Under the pieces are notes generated by a model. The model made no database searches, was not told the DNA's origin, and worked only from the letters and a program-made list of their open reading frames with translations. Positions 51,520-57,059 of a stretch of 64,000 nt of DNA are shown one piece after another. Source of the DNA: Candidatus Pacearchaeota archaeon (GTDB taxonomy: Archaea > Nanoarchaeota > Nanoarchaeia > Pacearchaeales > GW2011-AR1); the NCBI GenBank assembly GCA_023228065.1, contig JALOBX010000003.1, positions 1 through 64,000 on the forward strand, read 5' to 3'. The position numbers and the translations under genes are program-made. Positions within the stretch are counted from its first letter, which is position 1. Each line of letters starts with the position of its first letter.

Positions 51520-51548
51520 ATATAAAGAAAAATTGACTTGTTATAAGT
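51520..51548 (-). promoter_or_regulatory. Late-type phage promoter (ACTTATAA-N14-TTTATAT)
   Basis: Minus strand ACTTATAA, 14 bases, TTTATAT, followed by TTAATTAAAC, 28 bases before the effector start. It lies in the divergent intergenic region opposite the plus-strand gene at 51596. Confidence 0.72.
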
Positions 51549-51595
51549 CTATTTTGCTAGTTTTAAAATATAATAATATAAGGAGGATTTTAGAA

Positions 51596-51814
51596 ATGAC
51601 TAAAGATCAAGAAGTTTTGAGATTATGTTGTGAGTTTCTAATGATCATTTACTATAGAACTCCAGTAGAAAAAAGAGAAGAAGTTTTAATTAAACAATGC
51701 AAAACTATAGCTGACTTGTGCGGGATGAGATTGCCAAATAAATATAAATTCACAAGAGAAGAATTAGATAAGATAAAAGGATTAGGAATTGAAGAAAAAA
51801 GTATTCTAAATTAA
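51596..51814 (+). CDS. Small helical hypothetical protein
   Basis: 72 residues from the ATG at 51596 with AAGGAGG ten bases upstream; longer in-frame extension upstream has no ribosome site. Contains LRLCCEFLMIIYYRTPVEKR. First gene of the plus-strand region. Function unknown. Confidence 0.6.
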   Translation: MTKDQEVLRLCCEFLMIIYYRTPVEKREEVLIKQCKTIADLCGMRLPNKYKFTREELDKIKGLGIEEKSILN

Positions 51815-51857
51815 AAAAGCATATAATAAAATTTTTATATAATAAATAGTAATTTTA

Positions 51858-51917
51858 ATTAAAAAATTATAATATTAAAAAGGTTTATTTCTTCATTTAA
51901 CTTATATATAATTATAA
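51858..51917 (+). promoter_or_regulatory. Plus-strand phage promoter-like element, copy 1
   Basis: ATTAAAAAATTATAATATT at 51858-51876 and AACTTATATATAATTATAA at 51899-51917. The same two blocks recur at 56757-56825 and 60209-60276, each in front of a plus-strand gene group. Probably an early or middle promoter class with TATAAT as the -10. Confidence 0.55.
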
Positions 51918-51926
51918 TCACAATAA

Positions 51927-52000
51927 GGAAGAAGATAGTCTTCCAAAGTTCTTTGAAAACACTAGCAAAAGATAAAACGAACCGAGAAAGTCTTTATCTT
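51927..52000 (+). ncRNA. Hairpins in the 5' leader of the 52-kb mRNA
   Basis: GGAAGA-6-TCTTCC (51927-51944) followed by AAGATAAA...TTTATCTT. They lie between the promoter and the first long-range helix. They look like processed leader RNA; no known riboswitch is recognised. Confidence 0.4.
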
Positions 52001-52021
52001 GTATGCTAAGTAAATAAGAAA

Positions 52022-52048
52022 TTAGAAGTGGACTTTTCTCAATCCTTA
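52022..52048 (+). repeat. 5' arm of long-range helix 1
   Basis: 27 bases complementary to 52581-52607 with only three G-U pairs and no mismatch (28 bp with the flanking A-U pair). Ends immediately before the GGAGG of the gene at 52060. Confidence 0.75.
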
Positions 52049-52059
52049 GGAGGAACAAA

Positions 52060-52269
52060 ATGAAATGCTATAACTGCCAAAAGGAAATTCACAAAACATC
52101 TATCTCAGTTCCTGTTCACCACTCAGATGATCCTTATGAAGAATTTTGTATTCCTTGTGCAAGGGAAGCGGGAGTAGATGAAGCTGATATAATTGCAGCA
52201 TCTGATAGCCTTCACACAAGAGAAGAAATTCTTCAGATTGTAGAAGAAACGGGAATAAAGCTGACGTGA
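52060..52269 (+). CDS. Zinc-finger-like protein, first part (in-frame UGA then continuation)
   Basis: 69 residues: MKCYNCQKEIHKTS, CIPCAREAG. Preceded by AGGAGGAAC. After the TGA at 52267-52269 the same frame stays open to 52407 for 45 codons rich in Cys/His (DWCKCVP, CTCGVKKHHIHCSKCGK) and with no start codon of its own. So the gene is either read through at UGA or has suffered a nonsense change in a former protein of about 115 residues. Confidence 0.6.
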   Translation: MKCYNCQKEIHKTSISVPVHHSDDPYEEFCIPCAREAGVDEADIIAASDSLHTREEILQIVEETGIKLT

Positions 52270-52407
52270 GATTGGTGCAAGTGCGTTCCCAGCAAGAATC
52301 CTGTAGATGATTTTCTTTTCTATGCTGGCGATGATGAATGCACATGTGGAGTTAAAAAACATCACATTCATTGCTCCAAATGTGGAAAGGTCACGCAAGT
52401 TGGTTAA
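52270..52407 (+). other. In-frame Cys/His-rich continuation after UGA
   Basis: 45 codons in the frame of 52060-52269, ending at TAA 52405-52407. Contains six Cys and three His, including CSKCGK. No ATG, GTG or TTG is available in frame, so independent translation is unlikely. Confidence 0.55.
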
Positions 52408-52437
52408 CTTTTAAATCTCAACTTTTAGGAGAGAGAG

Positions 52438-52557
52438 ATGGAACATGAATATCATGTATGTCTAAAATGCTTTGATGAAATCACACCAAAAGATTATGAA
52501 ACGTTCTTCATCGTGGAACCTGACCATTGTGATTTCTATGGTTGGCATAAAGATTAA
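52438..52557 (+). CDS. Small Cys/His protein
   Basis: 39 residues: MEHEYHVCLKCFDEITPKDY ... DHCDFYGWHKD. AGGAGAGAGAG precedes the ATG. Possible C-C-C-H zinc site. It lies inside the loop of long-range helix 1. Confidence 0.55.
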   Translation: MEHEYHVCLKCFDEITPKDYETFFIVEPDHCDFYGWHKD

Positions 52558-52580
52558 AGATGTTGACCACCTCAATCCAA

Positions 52581-52607
52581 TAAGGGTTGAGGAAAGTTCA
52601 CTTCTAA
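52581..52607 (+). repeat. 3' arm of long-range helix 1
   Basis: Pairs with 52022-52048. Its first part can instead form a local hairpin with CTCAATCC at 52571-52578, which repeats the sequence CTCAATCC of the 5' arm, so two exclusive folds exist. Confidence 0.7.
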
Positions 52608-52609
52608 TA

Positions 52610-52628
52610 GAGAAACAGTTTCCTTCAA
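52610..52628 (+). repeat. 5' arm of long-range helix 2
   Basis: 19 bases perfectly complementary to 52862-52880, ending before the ribosome site (AAGGAGA) of the gene at 52650. Confidence 0.75.
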
Positions 52629-52649
52629 CTCTTACAAGGAGAAAGGAAA

Positions 52650-52835
52650 ATGTCTGATAGAACACCAAACATGAGGTGGATTGATATTACTAAGAGGCCT
52701 AACTGTTGTGCTACTTGTAGATTTAGACAAGAAGAGAATTTTGTTGGAAGACTTGATCCCAAATATATTTGCGAATATGATCCTCAAGAACCCATCTTTG
52801 CATTTACTATTTGTGATCATTTTGAAAGAAAGTAA
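52650..52835 (+). CDS. Four-Cys zinc-binding protein
   Basis: 61 residues: CCATCRF at 19-25, YICEYDPQEP, CDHFERK. Resembles small phage zinc-binding proteins with C..C...C...C. It is the only gene enclosed by helix 2. Confidence 0.6.
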   Translation: MSDRTPNMRWIDITKRPNCCATCRFRQEENFVGRLDPKYICEYDPQEPIFAFTICDHFERK

Positions 52836-52861
52836 TATCAACCTCTTCAACCTGCTAAGGA

Positions 52862-52880
52862 TTGAAGGAAACTGTTTCTC
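52862..52880 (+). repeat. 3' arm of long-range helix 2
   Basis: Exact reverse complement of 52610-52628, 27 bases after the stop of the enclosed gene. Confidence 0.75.
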
Positions 52881-52882
52881 AA

Positions 52883-53237
52883 AGATAAGAATTTTGTAGA
52901 GCCTTCATAACAACTCCTCTGAGAAATCAAGAGCTGGTAACTCTTAGAAAATGCTGTTGAAGGTTCAACAGTGTAAGTATCAAACAAAGGACGGACACCA
53001 ACACAACACTCGCTGACAAAATATCGTGAAAAGGTTACAATGTTGTGATGTAACTTAACAAAAGGTAAATTGGTCATTTGAAATCTATCTTACCAAAGAT
53101 AAGAAAAGTTGATTCATAACCAGTTTCAACTAAGTAAAATGATAAATCAATCTCCTATTCGACGAGTGAACAAATTGAAAAAGAATCAGATATGTTGTGT
53201 TTCTGATTGTTATGAAGGTTCTGTAAAGTTCTTATCT
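52883..53237 (+). ncRNA. Structured noncoding domain closed by a 31-bp helix
   Basis: No gene is supported in this 445-base gap. 52883-52913 pairs with 53207-53237 over 31 bp with four G-U pairs and no mismatch. Inside are further stems: CTGTTGAA-TTCAACAG, CACAACA...TGTTGTG, GTTACA...TGTAAC, GGTAA...TTACC and AATCAGA...TCTGATT. About 355 nt; a large phage RNA of unknown class is likely, with some likeness in size and tRNA neighbourhood to ornate phage RNAs such as GOLLD/ROOL, but no sequence match can be claimed. Confidence 0.65.
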
Positions 53238-53280
53238 GTTCTCCTTTTAGTTGAACTCTTTTCAATGGAGGAAATTTAAA

Positions 53281-53463
53281 ATGTCAAGACATACTCTTGC
53301 AGAGATCAAGGAAAAAGCACAAGAAATTCGCGATGAAATGAGAAAGATTGAGGTTGGTACAAGGAAGAATTGTTCTGCTGAAGATGCATCAAAATATATC
53401 AAAACTATCGGCGAAAGATTTGATGATCTTCTTGCTTTCATTCTCGGTGACGAAAACAGCTAA
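53281..53463 (+). CDS. Small helical hypothetical protein
   Basis: 60 residues from the ATG at 53281 with GGAGG nine bases upstream. LAEIKEKAQEIRDEMRKIEV suggests a coiled coil. Function unknown. Confidence 0.6.
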   Translation: MSRHTLAEIKEKAQEIRDEMRKIEVGTRKNCSAEDASKYIKTIGERFDDLLAFILGDENS

Positions 53464-53472
53464 TAAGTTAAA

Positions 53473-53495
53473 GGAACTCTCGTAAAGAGAGTTCC
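53473..53495 (+). terminator. Hairpin after the 53281 gene
   Basis: GGAACTCTC-GTAAA-GAGAGTTCC, perfect 9-bp stem. No T run follows, so it may be a processing site before the tRNA-like gene rather than a true terminator. Confidence 0.45.
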
Positions 53496-53515
53496 ACTAA
53501 AAGGAGAAACTTTGT

Positions 53516-53647
53516 GGGTTGGTGGTGTAACGGTAGCACGGGTGAAGGGAAGCAATAATGAAAGTATTTGTCTCTGGCCAGATAAATATAAGTAGTTATT
53601 GTGGATCGGAACCAGGTATCAGGTTCGAGTCCTGGTCCAACCGGCCA
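53516..53647 (+). tRNA. tRNA-like gene with about 56-nt extra sequence
   Basis: D arm and box A (TGGTGTAACGG, stem GTGT/GCAC), T arm and box B (GGTTCGAGTCC, stem TCAGG/CCTGG), a GGTTGG/CCAACC acceptor stem and an encoded 3' CCA are all present, but the gene is 132 nt rather than about 76. The extra bases lie in the anticodon region, where GGT/ACC remains as part of the stem and a GCAATAA/TTATTGT stem forms. The D arm resembles tRNA-Gln type sequences. The anticodon cannot be read. Group I introns are longer than this. Confidence 0.55.
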
Positions 53648-53666
53648 ATTAATTAAGGAGAATCAA

Positions 53667-53762
53667 ATGTATATTAATTTAAATATTTTTGACATTATTC
53701 AAGTAATTGGAATAATTGTTATTATTATAGTCATGCTTATAGCTATTATAATTTTTAAATAG
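53667..53762 (+). CDS. Very small membrane protein
   Basis: 31 residues, almost one hydrophobic helix (VIGIIVIIIVMLIAIIIFK), preceded by AAGGAGAATCAA. Likely real despite its size. Function unknown. Confidence 0.5.
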   Translation: MYINLNIFDIIQVIGIIVIIIVMLIAIIIFK

Positions 53763-53772
53763 GTGATTAAAA

Positions 53773-53940
53773 ATGTCTCTTACTAAAAAAGAAATTCAAA
53801 CAGGAATAGAAATTCTTGAAAAGTTAATTGGTCCTGGTAATTATTATGAATTCAATCAAGTAGTTAATTCTGTAGATACTATCGAAGCAATAGAAACTAC
53901 ACTTTCTTATTTGCAACTTCTTAGAGATGAGGAGGAATAA
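53773..53940 (+). CDS. Small helical hypothetical protein
   Basis: 55 residues (MSLTKKEIQTGIEILEKLIG ... LLRDEEE). Close spacing with neighbours in a run of small genes. No motif. Confidence 0.55.
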   Translation: MSLTKKEIQTGIEILEKLIGPGNYYEFNQVVNSVDTIEAIETTLSYLQLLRDEEE

Positions 53941-53942
53941 AA

Positions 53943-54107
53943 ATGGAAAACTTATTTGGCACACAAACTGAACTTGTAATCGTTGCTTGTGGAAATCTCT
54001 TTTTGATCTTCATTCTCGTTATCAAAGCCGTCGTCAACGATTATCATGTTAATGAACTCAAAGAAAGAATTGAAAAGTTAGAAGATAAAAAGGCTAAGGA
54101 GGAATAA
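53943..54107 (+). CDS. Small membrane protein with coiled coil
   Basis: 54 residues: membrane helix LVIVACGNLFLIFILVI then VNELKERIEKLEDKKAKEE. AGGAGG from the preceding gene's end serves as its ribosome site. Possible small envelope protein. Confidence 0.55.
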   Translation: MENLFGTQTELVIVACGNLFLIFILVIKAVVNDYHVNELKERIEKLEDKKAKEE

Positions 54108-54108
54108 A

Positions 54109-54315
54109 ATGACCAAAATACAGAAAATTCAGAAGTATCGTAGAGAAATTGATCAGATCAAAGATCAGATCAATGAGATCAGAACTCAGGTCCCTATTGA
54201 GCATCCTCTCATGATCGAACTCAAGAAAAAACTCAATCGAGTCAAACATAATCTTGCTCGACTTGAAAGAGAGGAAGTTGAAGGAACCGTTGGCCTTCAG
54301 AGTTTGTTTACATAA
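54109..54315 (+). CDS. Small coiled-coil protein
   Basis: 68 residues with heptad-like IDQIKDQINEIR and IELKKKLNRVKHNLARLE. AGGAGG upstream. Function unknown. Confidence 0.55.
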   Translation: MTKIQKIQKYRREIDQIKDQINEIRTQVPIEHPLMIELKKKLNRVKHNLARLEREEVEGTVGLQSLFT

Positions 54316-54328
54316 ATTTGATGAAAAT

Positions 54329-54446
54329 AGAGATAAAATAGGATTAAGCAATTGGTTATAAGCAAGGTACGGAACTAGAGGAGCGGAAGCAAAGATACTA
54401 GGAATGTTTCTTGATACTAACTTAGGTTGCACCCTATTTTATCTCT
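54329..54446 (+). ncRNA. Structured RNA A closed by a perfect 14-bp stem
   Basis: 54329-54342 (AGAGATAAAATAGG) pairs perfectly with 54433-54446. Inside is a GC-GGAA-GC tetraloop hairpin and several AAG/CTT pairs. It starts 14 bases after a stop codon and contains no ORF. No known family recognised. Confidence 0.6.
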
Positions 54447-54453
54447 CGCTTAT

Positions 54454-54630
54454 GAGCATGGAAAGGTGTGGAAACTAAGTAACAAGGTTGGTATCTTGCG
54501 AAAGGAAGAAAGGGCATGAAAGCCTACAGTAATCTAGGAGATGAGGACTCTTGTAAACCATACAAGACTTGCTCGCTGATGATTCGGGTGCTAAGACAGA
54601 TAAATCAAATACTTTCCCCTTTCCATGCTC
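54454..54630 (+). ncRNA. Structured RNA B closed by a perfect 13-bp stem
   Basis: 54454-54466 (GAGCATGGAAAGG) pairs perfectly with 54618-54630. Inner hairpins include CTTGTA-AACCA-TACAAG and GGC-ATGAAA-GCC and a GAAA loop. Adjacent to RNA A; together they fill the 338-base gap before the gene at 54654. Class unknown. Confidence 0.6.
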
Positions 54631-54653
54631 TCTTTATACTTTAGGAGAAACAA

Positions 54654-54878
54654 ATGCTACAATACAAAGTCGTAATTCGTAGTTATCGTTATTCACCTAT
54701 GACAGTAAGCGAAGAGCTTTTAGCAACATTCAAGTATTTTAATGAAGCTGCTAAATATGCCAACGACTATTTCGAAGAGCATATCAAATTAAACTTTACT
54801 AAAAACGTCACCATCTCAATCAGAGATACTCTCAAAGGTGAAGGAGCTCCTGATTGTTTAGTTCTTAAACTTACGTAG
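54654..54878 (+). CDS. Hypothetical protein
   Basis: 74 residues: YKVVIRSYRYSPMTVSEELL, a helical part, then ISIRDTLKGEGAPDCLVLKL. AGGAGAAAC upstream. Small phage protein of unknown role, flanked on both sides by structured RNAs. Confidence 0.6.
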   Translation: MLQYKVVIRSYRYSPMTVSEELLATFKYFNEAAKYANDYFEEHIKLNFTKNVTISIRDTLKGEGAPDCLVLKLT

Positions 54879-54884
54879 ACACCA

Positions 54885-54962
54885 AAGTGGGAGGAAATGA
54901 TAATTAAGTGAAAGTTAATAATACAGTTAGTAACTTAATCGAACAGAGTACTCCCACTTCCA
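54885..54962 (+). ncRNA. Structured RNA C, tRNA-sized, ends in CCA
   Basis: AAGTGGGAG (54885-54893) pairs with CTCCCACTT (54951-54959), with an inner 7-bp stem ATTAAGT/ACTTAAT (54903-54909, 54933-54939). About 77 nt from the acceptor-like start to a terminal CCA. The box B consensus is missing, so it is not a normal tRNA. Confidence 0.45.
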
Positions 54963-54990
54963 ATTTCAAAATATAATATGGAAATATATT

Positions 54991-55209
54991 ATGAATTTTT
55001 ATCAAAAATTAGACCAAGTAATCGAAGATAATACTAAACACTATTGTATTCTATGTAAAGAAATAAACTATCAGAAAAATATGCATTATGAAAAAAGACT
55101 TAAAATTTCGAATATTGGAAGAGGAATACATAATTTGTATTTAGATGATATTGAAGGTTGGATATGTAATATTCACCCAAATAGTTTTTTTATTATAGAA
55201 AAAGATTAA
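54991..55209 (+). CDS. Hypothetical protein with Cys pair
   Basis: 72 residues: YCILCKEINYQ near 19-28 and WICNIHPNSFFIIE near the end, giving a possible C-C-C-H zinc site. Function unknown. Confidence 0.5.
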   Translation: MNFYQKLDQVIEDNTKHYCILCKEINYQKNMHYEKRLKISNIGRGIHNLYLDDIEGWICNIHPNSFFIIEKD

Positions 55210-55231
55210 AATAATATAAGGAGAAAAAGAA

Positions 55232-55417
55232 ATGAAACATAACACCAATGATCATGACGCTGAAACTGCTAAGTGTGAAATTGAATGGACAATAACAGCA
55301 ACTTGTCCAAACTGCGATACTGAAATTAAGAAAACAGCCGCTTGGTTTCCTTGGGCAGATGAGATAATTATTTGTCCAGAGTGCAAGATACATGTAACAT
55401 GTATATTTAGGAGATAA
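55232..55417 (+). CDS. Zinc-ribbon protein
   Basis: 61 residues: CPNCDTEIKKT and CPECKIHVTC, a compact ribbon typical of small phage regulators. AAGGAGAAAAAG upstream. Function unknown. Confidence 0.6.
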   Translation: MKHNTNDHDAETAKCEIEWTITATCPNCDTEIKKTAAWFPWADEIIICPECKIHVTCIFRR

Positions 55418-55420
55418 AAA

Positions 55421-55672
55421 ATGTATATTGTAATGTCAAGAGGCGAGCACCTTGAAATTGCTTTCTATCTTTTTAACAAAAATTCCCTCATGATCGATTG
55501 GATTAATGCTCATAAGAAACTGCATCCAACTAGGAAAGTTATTTCTGTTGACTATAATCCAACTACAAGAGAAATGTTTAAAGACGGAAAGCTACAAGGA
55601 AAGATCTCTACTAATGTCTTTATCAATGACAGGATTGGAGAGACTTACAACAACTTTGCTCTTGGGACTTAA
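55421..55672 (+). CDS. Hypothetical protein
   Basis: 83 residues, mixed alpha-beta (IVMSRGEHLEIAFYLFNKN). Coupled closely to the zinc ribbon gene. No family recognised. Confidence 0.55.
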   Translation: MYIVMSRGEHLEIAFYLFNKNSLMIDWINAHKKLHPTRKVISVDYNPTTREMFKDGKLQGKISTNVFINDRIGETYNNFALGT

Positions 55673-55689
55673 ATCAAGGAGAAAAAGAA

Positions 55690-56034
55690 ATGAGTTATGA
55701 TGTTGAATTAAGAGACAAAGAAGCTAATCTTTGCAAAGTCCCACGATTTGATGAAGGTGGAATCAGAATCATTAATCTTGAAGACGGCTCCAGTGGGACA
55801 GAATTTGCTGAACTCAACGTGACTTACAACTATACTAAGTTCTTTAACTTTAGAAGTCTTAATGGAAGAAAAGCTAATGATACTATTAAAGAACTTTCAG
55901 TAGCAGTTGAGCTACTTGGAACTATTCAAGATGAAAACTATTGGGCTAAGACGTCTGGCAATGCGGGTTATGCCTGTGACATTCTTCTTGGGTGGGCTCG
56001 ACTTCACCCAGAAGCTATTTGGGATGTGAATTAA
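55690..56034 (+). CDS. Hypothetical protein
   Basis: 114 residues: MSYDVELRDKEANLCKVPRF ... AKTSGNAGYACDILLGWARL. Similar small proteins occur in many phages without known role. AAGGAGAAAAAG upstream. Confidence 0.6.
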   Translation: MSYDVELRDKEANLCKVPRFDEGGIRIINLEDGSSGTEFAELNVTYNYTKFFNFRSLNGRKANDTIKELSVAVELLGTIQDENYWAKTSGNAGYACDILLGWARLHPEAIWDVN

Positions 56035-56046
56035 AAAAGGATAAAA

Positions 56047-56238
56047 ATGATATTTTCAGTAAATATTTTCAAAGCTGAAAGAGAAGGTTCTATAGCAATA
56101 GTAAATGAAACTGCTTCTTTCAGCACTCTTGACGATGCTCTCTAGTATCTTTTCTCTAAAACAGAAAAAATAATAAAAAGCAAAGAAGCAAGAAACTTTC
56201 GCGGGATTGAAATTGTTGATACAAAAGTTGAAGTATAA
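56047..56238 (+). pseudogene. Small gene with in-frame UAG (readthrough or nonsense)
   Basis: MIFSVNIFKAEREGSIAIVN runs to residue 32, then TAG at 56143-56145, then YLFSKTEKIIKSKEARNFRG to a TAA at 56236-56238. The frame is otherwise open for 63 codons. Sense context around the stop (DDAL-stop-YLF) suggests a former Gln codon (CAG). Amber readthrough or recent nonsense mutation. Confidence 0.5.
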
Positions 56239-56256
56239 TAAACACGGAGGTAAAAA

Positions 56257-56499
56257 ATGGATGTTTTAACTTTATTTATTCTTTGTGCTATATCTGCTAT
56301 CGGAGGTTGTGTTTTAGGATGGTGGCTAAAAGAAAATAATAGTTTCAAAAAAGAAATGCAGGAACTCGATGAATCTATAGCATATGGCTGGAAAAAAATT
56401 AAACAATTTGAAATCATGACCGCTGAAGAATGGGCTCCTTATTGCAGACTCAATTGGTATAGCCAGTTTCTTAATTGCTACTATACTGTTATAGATTAA
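56257..56499 (+). CDS. Small membrane-anchored protein
   Basis: 80 residues: N-terminal helix LTLFILCAISAIGGCVLGWW, then a charged helix. GGAGG upstream. Function unknown. Confidence 0.55.
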   Translation: MDVLTLFILCAISAIGGCVLGWWLKENNSFKKEMQELDESIAYGWKKIKQFEIMTAEEWAPYCRLNWYSQFLNCYYTVID

Positions 56500-56511
56500 T
56501 TGGAGGAAGAA

Positions 56512-56703
56512 ATGGAAGTTGAACTTACTTACAAGGGCTTTGCAGGACATGATGTTGACATCTATGATAAAGACACAGGAGAAAAGATCGGTTATGTCCA
56601 GTACTCTATTGATTGGCAAACAGGTGAAAGGTATATCTCCTTTTCTGGAGGTGATGATTTCAAAGAGTATACTGCTGTATTTGCTCCAAAAGAAGAAGAG
56701 TAG
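56512..56703 (+). CDS. Hypothetical acidic protein
   Basis: 63 residues from the ATG at 56512 (GGAGGAAGAA directly upstream): MEVELTYKGFAGHDVDIYDK ... FKEYTAVFAPKEEE. All-beta pattern, no family recognised. Confidence 0.6.
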   Translation: MEVELTYKGFAGHDVDIYDKDTGEKIGYVQYSIDWQTGERYISFSGGDDFKEYTAVFAPKEEE

Positions 56704-56704
56704 T

Positions 56705-56747
56705 TTCAAACGAGTAGCTCTTGAGAAATTGAGAGCTACTACTTGAA
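56705..56747 (+). terminator. Strong hairpin ending the small-gene operon
   Basis: AGTAGCTCTTGA-GAAA-TTGAGAGCTACT (12 bp, two G-U pairs) nested in TTCAA/TTGAA. It sits between the stop at 56703 and the promoter-like element at 56757. No long T run follows. Confidence 0.55.
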
Positions 56748-56756
56748 CCTATTTAG

Positions 56757-56825
56757 ATTAAGAAATTATAATATTGAAACTTAATTTTTTAGTTTTTATT
56801 TTGTAATAACTTATATATAATATAA
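56757..56825 (+). promoter_or_regulatory. Plus-strand phage promoter-like element, copy 2
   Basis: ATTAAGAAATTATAATATT (56757-56775) and AACTTATATATAATATAA (56808-56825), nearly the same as copy 1 (51858) and copy 3 (60209). The start codon of the next gene follows four bases later, so leaderless or short-leader transcripts are possible. Confidence 0.6.
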
Positions 56826-56828
56826 ATC

Positions 56829-57056
56829 ATGGAAAAAGAAATTCACATTTTCATGGTAGAACTTACCAAAGAAGAAATTCAAAAACTTGAACAAGAAGCT
56901 ATTAAATATGGATCCGAAGCTGATTATGTTATGAATCTTATAAGAAAAGGTCTATATAAAAAAGTAACTCATTGCCCAGTATGTGGTTTTGAAGTATTAA
57001 AGATACGAAGAAAAAGATTTTGTACTAATCCAGAATGTAAATGGTCTATAGACTAA
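56829..57056 (+). CDS. Ribbon-helix-helix-like protein with C-terminal zinc ribbon
   Basis: 75 residues. FMVELTKEEIQKLEQEAIKY and EADYVMNLIRKGLYKK look like a ribbon-helix-helix DNA-binding part; CPVCGFEVLK and CTNPEC form a zinc ribbon. First gene after the promoter at 56757; a regulator is possible. Confidence 0.55.
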   Translation: MEKEIHIFMVELTKEEIQKLEQEAIKYGSEADYVMNLIRKGLYKKVTHCPVCGFEVLKIRRKRFCTNPECKWSID

Positions 57057-57059
57057 ATC

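Noticed and set aside
53516..53647. Group I intron in the tRNA-like gene
   Set aside because: Only about 56 extra bases are present, far below the size of a group I intron, and no P7-like core is seen.
54454..54630. Hammerhead ribozyme (CTGATGA and CGAAA present in RNA B)
   Set aside because: The two core strings are there but the flanking stems II and III needed for any hammerhead permutation do not pair.
52060..56238. Global stop-codon reassignment (UAG or UGA)
   Set aside because: All large structural genes are open under the standard code and many end in TGA or TAG with a new gene starting right there, so reassignment does not hold for this region.
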